Source: Ferdinandcohnia sp036965165
GTDB lineage: Bacteria > Bacillota > Bacilli > Bacillales > Bacillaceae_L
Direction of reading: 5' to 3'
Assembly (NCBI RefSeq): GCF_036965165.1
Contig: NZ_JBALOX010000043.1
Location: 1 to 20,438, forward strand
DNA length: 20,438 bases
Shown: positions 15,906 to 20,438 of the stretch, piece by piece
How the letters are laid out: every line of letters begins with the position of its first letter
How positions within the stretch are numbered: position 1 is the first letter of the stretch
Notes under the pieces: model-generated
The model's database searches: none
What the model was told of the DNA's origin: nothing
Seen by the model: only the letters and a program-made list of their open reading frames with translations
Position numbers and translations under genes: made by a program

Positions 15906-17308
15906 TATTTATTCCCCCCCACAACTGTTAAGTAGGATTGTTGTAAACCTTTTAGTGTATTTACAGCACGCACTCCATTTTCTTCAAAAATATCAAGGAT
16001 TTTTGGAATACAACAGTTCCCTTGACAGTCTCCTAATGTAGCACCTGTTCTCCGTTTAATTCCATCAATTGTTCTAGGTGGAATTGGGCTTTTTAATGCA
16101 TTTTCAATTTCTCCTCGAGAAATCGAACGACATAAGCACACAATTTCTCCTGTCTGATCTTCTTCTGAATCATCGAATAGGTTTGGGGTTTCATGTAGTG
16201 CATCTTCTCGCTCAATTAATTCAAGTCCAGCTAATTCAAGTTGTTCAGCAACTAGCTCAGCAATTCCTGGAGAAGCTGAAAGACCAGTAGATCTGATTCC
16301 AGCGGCATGCACCATGCGCTTATCTATTTCAGAAGGACGAATCACATAGTCACCAGTGCTACAAACTGCCCTTGATCCAGCAAATTGACGAATGCTTTCA
16401 AATTCCCTTGCTTTAGGAACAATTTTTTCACACCCAGCTACTACTTTTTCCATACCTTCCACCGTTGTTGAACGGTCATCCTTATCCTCTAAGTCCTCAG
16501 CAGTTGGTCCAAGCAGGAATCCACCAAAAGCAACTGGAGAAACTAATGTACCCTTAGAAGTTGGAGTTGGTACTGGAAGAATAACTTGTGATAGTTCCAA
16601 GTTTTCTTCAGTTAAAAGAAATTGTCCTTTTCTAGGAGTGATTGTAAAACTTTCATCTCCAATAAGCCGTGCAATTTGGTCTGAATACAATCCAGCGGCA
16701 TTTACTACATATTTTGTAACGATTTCATTCTTATCCTCAAGAATTACTCTAAGACCTTCCGAACTTCTTTCTATTCTTTCAACACCAGATCCTAACAGAA
16801 CTTCAGCACCATTTAATGCTGCTAGTTCTGCATGGGAACGTGTTGCAGTGAATGGGTCACAAATAGATTCTCCTTCAATAAGAAGTCCACCAATTACTTT
16901 ATCCGTTACTGCTGGATTCATTTCCAATATTTCTTCACGTGAAATCCAACTTACTTCTACTCCATTTGCTTCAGCATTGGTAATATATTTTTCTTCAATA
17001 ATATTATTTTCCTCTTCAGAAGTGGCCACCATGACAGCTCCACAAGGAATAAAAGGAATTTTTAAATCTTCAACTAGTTGAGGCCATAGGTCACGAGAAC
17101 GTCGTAAGCATTCTGCTTCTACTGAGTTTGGTGGGGCATCGAAACCAGTGTGCACAATTCCGCTATTTGCCTTACTTGATCCTTCACATACATCTGGTTG
17201 TTTCTCAACTAATGCAATATCTAGATTATAGTATGATAGTTTTCTCAATATAGAACTTCCTACAACTCCACCACCGATCACAACTACATCTTTTACATGT
17301 TGTTCCAT
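15905..17308 (-). CDS. GlpA-like FAD-dependent dehydrogenase with C-terminal [2Fe-2S] BFD domain
   Basis: About 467 residues. The N-terminal DAO-type FAD domain has VVVIGGGVVGSSIL (residues 8-21), then GSSKANSGIVHTGFD, TPRKGQFLLTEE and a C-terminal RSTGLSASPGIAELVAEQL. It is followed by a BFD-like iron-sulfur domain with VCLC (Cys at 391 and 393) and GDCQGNCC (428, 432), enough to hold a [2Fe-2S] cluster. This is the architecture of GlpA, which oxidises sn-glycerol-3-phosphate to dihydroxyacetone phosphate. The frame opens at a GTG (17317), but the ATG at 17308 sits six bases after AGGTGA and is preferred. Kinase upstream and GlpB-like gene downstream support oxidation of the kinase product. 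Ordinary Bacillus GlpD lacks the BFD domain, so this is a different enzyme type. Confidence 0.88.
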   Translation of the reverse strand: MEQHVKDVVVIGGGVVGSSILRKLSYYNLDIALVEKQPDVCEGSSKANSGIVHTGFDAPPNSVEAECLRRSRDLWPQLVEDLKIPFIPCGAVMVATSEEENNIIEEKYITNAEANGVEVSWISREEILEMNPAVTDKVIGGLLIEGESICDPFTATRSHAELAALNGAEVLLGSGVERIERSSEGLRVILEDKNEIVTKYVVNAAGLYSDQIARLIGDESFTITPRKGQFLLTEENLELSQVILPVPTPTSKGTLVSPVAFGGFLLGPTAEDLEDKDDRSTTVEGMEKVVAGCEKIVPKAREFESIRQFAGSRAVCSTGDYVIRPSEIDKRMVHAAGIRSTGLSASPGIAELVAEQLELAGLELIEREDALHETPNLFDDSEEDQTGEIVCLCRSISRGEIENALKSPIPPRTIDGIKRRTGATLGDCQGNCCIPKILDIFEENGVRAVNTLKGLQQSYLTVVGGNK

Positions 17309-17322
17309 ACATTTCACCTTTT

Positions 17323-17375
17323 CCTTTTTGTTGTTTTAAATGTAATTATATATTCCTTTTTGTTGCTTTTTGTTA
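17323..17375 (-). repeat. Three copies of CTTTTTGTT (AACAAAAAG): operator candidates
   Basis: CCTTTTTGTTG at 17323-17333 and 17355-17365, and GCTTTTTGTTA at 17365-17375 (+ strand). They lie between the promoter -10 (17381-17386) and the dehydrogenase start, where a repressor would block transcription. DeoR-type regulators often bind repeated short A/T-rich words; the link to this DeoR is inference. Confidence 0.5.
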
Positions 17376-17380
17376 CTTTT

Positions 17381-17409
17381 ATTATTGTGTATTTCCTTAA
17401 CATTGTCAA
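17381..17409 (-). promoter_or_regulatory. Sigma-A promoter of the dehydrogenase genes
   Basis: Minus strand: perfect TTGACA (17404-17409), 17-base spacer, AATAAT (17381-17386). It lies about 75 bases before the GlpA-like start, so the flavoprotein-CoxG-DeoR genes can be expressed apart from the permease-kinase pair. Confidence 0.75.
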
Positions 17410-17485
17410 CATTTTTTATTAGATTATTACTAAATTGTTATTTTAGGTATACTGCATTATCATGTTTCTTTTATCCACATAGAGG

Positions 17486-17505
17486 TAAAACAACATAAAA
17501 CAACA
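17486..17505. repeat. Tandem 10-bp repeat TAAAACAACA
   Basis: Two exact copies (17486-17495, 17496-17505) upstream of the dehydrogenase promoter. An exact inverted copy, TGTTGTTTTA, is at 17329-17338 on the other side of the promoter. The arrangement suggests operators that can loop together. Confidence 0.5.
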
Positions 17506-17507
17506 TG

Positions 17508-17583
17508 AGGTTAGCTTCCACATAATGAATCTAGTCCCTATATTCAAAGGTTGCTAGATTTATTGTATGTGGAAAACTAACCT
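17508..17583 (-). repeat. Long imperfect inverted repeat after the kinase gene
   Basis: Arms 17508-17534 and 17554-17583 (AGGTTAG, TTCCACATA and AATCTAG blocks all paired, with a few bulges) around a 19-base loop. It begins 20 bases after the kinase stop. Sequence after it on the minus strand is only moderately T-rich, so it may be a terminator, an mRNA-protecting hairpin or a small palindromic element. Confidence 0.65.
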
Positions 17584-17603
17584 ACCTTAATAATAGATAT
17601 CTA

Positions 17604-19103
17604 TTATACTTTCGCCCAAGTTCTAGATCTCTCTACTGCTGCACGCCATCCTTCCATGAGTCCTTCTCTTTCTTCCTGACTAATTTGCGGAACGAAACGT
17701 TTCTTTAATTTCCATTTTGAAGATATCTCTTCCATATTCTTAAATTCACCCATAGCTAAAGCAGCTAGGTAGGCAGCACCTAGTGGGGTCGTTTCAGTAA
17801 TAACCGGAACATCAACAGGTATACCTAATAAATCAGCTTGGAATTGCATTAAGAAATCATTCTCTACTGCGCCTCCATCAACTCTCATAACTTGAATATC
17901 AATGTTGGTGTCCTTTCTCATTACTTCCAAGTTTTCTGCTACTTGATATGCAATACTCTCCAGTGTGGCTCGTGCGATGTGAGCCCGCGTTGTACCCCCT
18001 GTAATCCCGACCATTGTTCCTCTAGCATATTGATCCCAATAAGGGGCAGCCAAACCAACAAAAGCAGGAACAAAGTATACACCACCAGTATCAGGAACAG
18101 ACCTAGCTAATTCCTCTGTTTGGGAAGCGGATTCAACAATCTGAATTCCATCTCTTAACCATTGAATTGCAGCCCCCGTAATATATACCCCTGCATCCAA
18201 GGCAAAAGTTAATTTACCATCGATTCCCCATGCCACAGTTGGAAGTAATCCATTATTCGATTCAATCATCTTATTCCCAGTGTTCATCAGCATAAAACAT
18301 CCAGTTCCATATGTGGTTTTCACTGTACCCGGTTCAAGACAAGCTTGACCAAAAAGAGCAGCTTGTTGATCTACCGCACTACCAGCAATCGGAACAGCTC
18401 CACCAAGAAAAACGGTTGGATCTGTATCACCATAATATTCACTAGATGAACGAATTTCTGCCAACATGGACATCGGAATTTGGAGCTTATGTAAAATTTC
18501 CTCATCCCAACAACCGTGGTTGATATTCATAAGCATCGTTCTTGATGCAGTCGTATAATCTGTAATATGGAGCCTTCCACCTGTTAATTTCCAAATTAGC
18601 CAAGAATCAAGTGTTCCAGCAAGTAATTCCCCATTTTCCGCTTGTTCTCTTGCACCATCTACATTATCTAACACCCATTTTATTTTTAGTGCAGAAAAAT
18701 ACGCATCTACAATGAGACCTGTTTTTTCCTTTATCACCGATCCCCATTCTTCGTTAAGACGATCTGCTGCTCTAGATGTCCTTCGATCCTGCCAAACAAT
18801 CGCATTATATAAAGGGATTCCCGTATTTTTATTCCAAACTACAACGGTTTCTCCTTGATTATCCAACCCCATCACGGTAATATCGTTTATTTGAAGGCCA
18901 GCCTTCTCCAATGCAGAGTTAATTGAGCTTTTGGCATTTTCCCAAAGTTCTATTGGGTCATGTTCGACCCATCCAGATTGAGGATAATACTGCTTCTGTT
19001 CAGCATAACCCCTAGAAACCATATTCCAATTTTCATCTAGAATTAGAGCGGTTGTTCCAGTTGTACCCTGATCTAAACCGATAAAATATTTACCTTTTCC
19101 CAT
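17604..19103 (-). CDS. glpK: Glycerol kinase-like FGGY kinase with altered substrate and regulatory residues
   Basis: ATP-dependent kinase of 499 residues; end-to-end resemblance to GlpK: GLDQGTTGTTAL at the N-terminus, GWVEHDP, YNAIVWQDRRT, HITDYTTASRTMLMNI, DQQAALFGQA, TTYGTGCFMLMNTG and RVDGGAVENDFLMQFQADLL. Compared with E. coli GlpK, Glu85, Trp104, Tyr135, Asp245, Gln246 and Phe270 of the glycerol pocket are kept, but the contact Arg83 is Gly84 here (DNQGET versus NQRET), and the Gly before the catalytic Asp is Val244. In the loop where Gram-positive GlpK has the HPr-phosphorylated His, this protein has Val231 (PTVFLGG), so PTS activation should be lost. ATG 19103 is preferred over the TTG one codon earlier because GGGGGA is seven bases before it. 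The EutH stop codon is 13 bases upstream. Substrate may be glycerol or a close analogue. Confidence 0.88.
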   Translation of the reverse strand: MGKGKYFIGLDQGTTGTTALILDENWNMVSRGYAEQKQYYPQSGWVEHDPIELWENAKSSINSALEKAGLQINDITVMGLDNQGETVVVWNKNTGIPLYNAIVWQDRRTSRAADRLNEEWGSVIKEKTGLIVDAYFSALKIKWVLDNVDGAREQAENGELLAGTLDSWLIWKLTGGRLHITDYTTASRTMLMNINHGCWDEEILHKLQIPMSMLAEIRSSSEYYGDTDPTVFLGGAVPIAGSAVDQQAALFGQACLEPGTVKTTYGTGCFMLMNTGNKMIESNNGLLPTVAWGIDGKLTFALDAGVYITGAAIQWLRDGIQIVESASQTEELARSVPDTGGVYFVPAFVGLAAPYWDQYARGTMVGITGGTTRAHIARATLESIAYQVAENLEVMRKDTNIDIQVMRVDGGAVENDFLMQFQADLLGIPVDVPVITETTPLGAAYLAALAMGEFKNMEEISSKWKLKKRFVPQISQEEREGLMEGWRAAVERSRTWAKV

Positions 19104-19116
19104 CAACTACTCCCCC

Positions 19117-20229
19117 TTATAATGCTTTCTCAATAGTATCTTGTTTATTTATTGTTGATTTTGAATCTTTCGTTACCCAATAAGCGACTCCAATTGCAAG
19201 GAAGCCTGCAACAAGTTTGCTAATAACCACCGGTGTGATCAAATCAGGTTGTACACCTGCAGTAAATCCTAAATGATCACCTAAAGCTGCTGTTGCTGGA
19301 ACTAACCATGCAGTGTTAATGACCTTTCCTCGGATATTCATATCTTTCATCATTTTATATACAGGAATGCTATTAGCTAATGTGATGACAATACCAGCTG
19401 CACCTTTCGCGTCCATCCCCAGTTTTCTACCAATCTTACTAAGAGGTTTGTCAAGGGCTTTTATAAGAAGGTGCAAGACAGGGAATGTCCCTAGTAAAAC
19501 CACTGCTATAAGTCCAACAACTTCAATACCCTCCATTATTGGTGCCATACCAGGAATAGTTACTACTCCTGTTAATGATTCAAACGCTGCTGCTGCTAAA
19601 CCAATGGTAATGACAATTGTTATGAATTTACCAAAGATTAAGGATCCTTTAATCAGTTGATTCGGCATCACCAGGAGACCAATAATAAGAAGAACAGATA
19701 AAATTAATACTGGAACTAAATTGACTAGAACCATACTTAAATCAAAACCTGCTATAACACCACCGATCAATCCCCCTATCGGTATAGTTGTCAAACCAGC
19801 AAGTAGTCCTTTTGCAAAGAATGGTCTATCTTCTTTTTCAATCAATCCTAGACCAACTGGAATAGAAAATACAAGTGTACATCCAAGCATTGACGCTACA
19901 ATTAATCCTGAAAAAAGCCCTGCTTGTTCATCAATTGCCAATTCCATCGCCAGTGGATAACCACCCATATCATTTGCAAGAATAGAAGCAAACATAGCAG
20001 GGTCAGCACCGAATAGTCCAAATAGCGGTATAATAATTGGTCCTAAAACATTTGCTATTACCGGAGCTAAACATACAATTCCTACCATACCTAACGCAAG
20101 TGGTCCCATAGAATTGAAGCCTTCCTCAAACTGCTCACCCAATCCCAACTTGTTACCAAAAATTCTATCTAGCCCCCCAACCAATACACCTATTGCCATA
20201 ACCCAAATAATAATTTCATTAAACGACAT
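19117..20229 (-). CDS. eutH: EutH-family transporter (ethanolamine permease-like)
   Basis: Membrane protein of 370 residues with about ten hydrophobic segments, beginning MSFNEIIIWVMAIGVLVGGLD. Family features include the conserved FASILANDMGGYPLAMELA, the VIAGF turn, GTFPVLHLL, TLANSIPVYKMMKDM and TAALGDHLGFTAG. EutH proteins import ethanolamine at low concentration or acidic pH. Here it is first in an operon with a GlpK-like kinase, with no ammonia-lyase, shell or other eut gene nearby. I infer that it imports the substrate of that kinase, taking the place of GlpF. Start ATG with AAGGGGGAAA ahead; a cre-controlled promoter lies upstream. Ethanolamine use cannot be excluded if eut genes are elsewhere. 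Confidence 0.9.
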   Translation of the reverse strand: MSFNEIIIWVMAIGVLVGGLDRIFGNKLGLGEQFEEGFNSMGPLALGMVGIVCLAPVIANVLGPIIIPLFGLFGADPAMFASILANDMGGYPLAMELAIDEQAGLFSGLIVASMLGCTLVFSIPVGLGLIEKEDRPFFAKGLLAGLTTIPIGGLIGGVIAGFDLSMVLVNLVPVLILSVLLIIGLLVMPNQLIKGSLIFGKFITIVITIGLAAAAFESLTGVVTIPGMAPIMEGIEVVGLIAVVLLGTFPVLHLLIKALDKPLSKIGRKLGMDAKGAAGIVITLANSIPVYKMMKDMNIRGKVINTAWLVPATAALGDHLGFTAGVQPDLITPVVISKLVAGFLAIGVAYWVTKDSKSTINKQDTIEKAL

Positions 20230-20349
20230 TCTCTTTCCCCCTTTTATTTTAAATTGGTATATGTTTTTGCCATAGTACCCAGATTAATAGATTTTGGTAT
20301 TTTGTGTGTTCTTGTTTATTTTTGCAAACATTTTATGTATTTATGTGTA

Positions 20350-20378
20350 ATTATAGTGATTTTGGAAAGCGATTACAA
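20350..20378 (-). promoter_or_regulatory. Sigma-A promoter of the EutH-kinase genes
   Basis: Minus strand: TTGTAA (20373-20378), 17-base spacer, perfect TATAAT (20350-20355), about 120 bases before the permease start. The -35 and spacer are covered by the cre site, so CcpA binding should block it. Confidence 0.75.
20361..20378 (-). promoter_or_regulatory. Catabolite responsive element (cre)
   Basis: TTGTAATCGCTTTCCAAA fits the cre consensus WTGNAANCGNWNNCWWW at all but one of the defined positions. Overlap with the promoter predicts repression of the permease-kinase genes by CcpA when glucose is present, as for glycerol genes of Bacillus. Confidence 0.75.
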
Positions 20379-20409
20379 TATCTTTTTCAAAAAAATTGAT
20401 TATTTCATC

Positions 20410-20438
20410 AAAAAAAATAAACTACACAATTGTGTAGT
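20410..20438 (-). terminator. Perfect 18-bp palindrome plus T-run at the window end
   Basis: ACTACACAATTGTGTAGT at 20421-20438 followed on the minus strand by TTATTTTTTTT. Most likely the terminator of a gene to the right of the window; an operator reading is possible. Confidence 0.65.

Noticed and set aside
16392..17081. 229-codon + strand ORF opposite the GlpA-like gene
   Set aside because: Shadow frame of a well-supported flavoprotein gene; no start signal and no recognisable motif.

Overview
AT-rich DNA from a Gram-positive Bacillota, most likely a Bacillaceae or Planococcaceae relative. The evidence is strong purine-rich ribosome binding sites (GGGGGA, GGAGG), frequent TTG/GTG starts, a class III fructose-1,6-bisphosphatase of the Bacillus type, a KAP-like NTPase of the B. 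subtilis YobI family, sigma-A promoters and a CcpA-type cre site. Almost every gene is on the minus strand, so transcription runs right to left. There are two assembly gaps (1608-1609 and 2748-2784).

Left part (1-3598): a truncated GntR-type regulator lies behind an enolase-superfamily acid-sugar dehydratase gene, with a promoter and operator-like repeat ahead of it. Next come a TauE/SafE exporter and a divergent LysR/CysL-type regulator, plausibly a sulfite or organosulfur export pair.

Middle accessory block (about 3600-10300): a DUF2971 protein and a 1336-residue membrane-anchored YobI-type NTPase, with terminators, long non-coding stretches and a small gene broken by in-frame stops. Two degenerate remnants at 4042-4116 and 10155-10199 flank the block in the same orientation. 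They encode nearly the same C-terminal tail, resembling the end of TrmA/RumA-type 23S rRNA uracil methyltransferases. This looks like an island inserted at, or built from, a recombination site.

Housekeeping part (10400-13600): class III fructose-1,6-bisphosphatase (fbp) and D-alanine--D-alanine ligase (ddl).

Right part (13747-20438), the most interesting: six minus-strand genes in the order EutH-type permease, glycerol kinase-like FGGY kinase, GlpA-like FAD/[2Fe-2S] dehydrogenase, short GlpB-like flavoprotein, CoxG-like SRPBCC protein, DeoR-type repressor. They read as a complete catabolic unit: uptake, phosphorylation, oxidation of the phosphate ester, electron delivery, regulation. It has a cre-overlapped promoter in front of the permease and an internal promoter flanked by repeated operator-like motifs in front of the dehydrogenase. 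Three things are unusual. The kinase lacks the Arg that contacts glycerol and the His used for PTS activation. EutH stands without any eut enzyme. A CoxG-like protein occupies the place where GlpABC systems have their membrane component. I infer either a variant glycerol pathway or one for a glycerol-like substrate, with a small carrier protein linking the dehydrogenase to the quinone pool.
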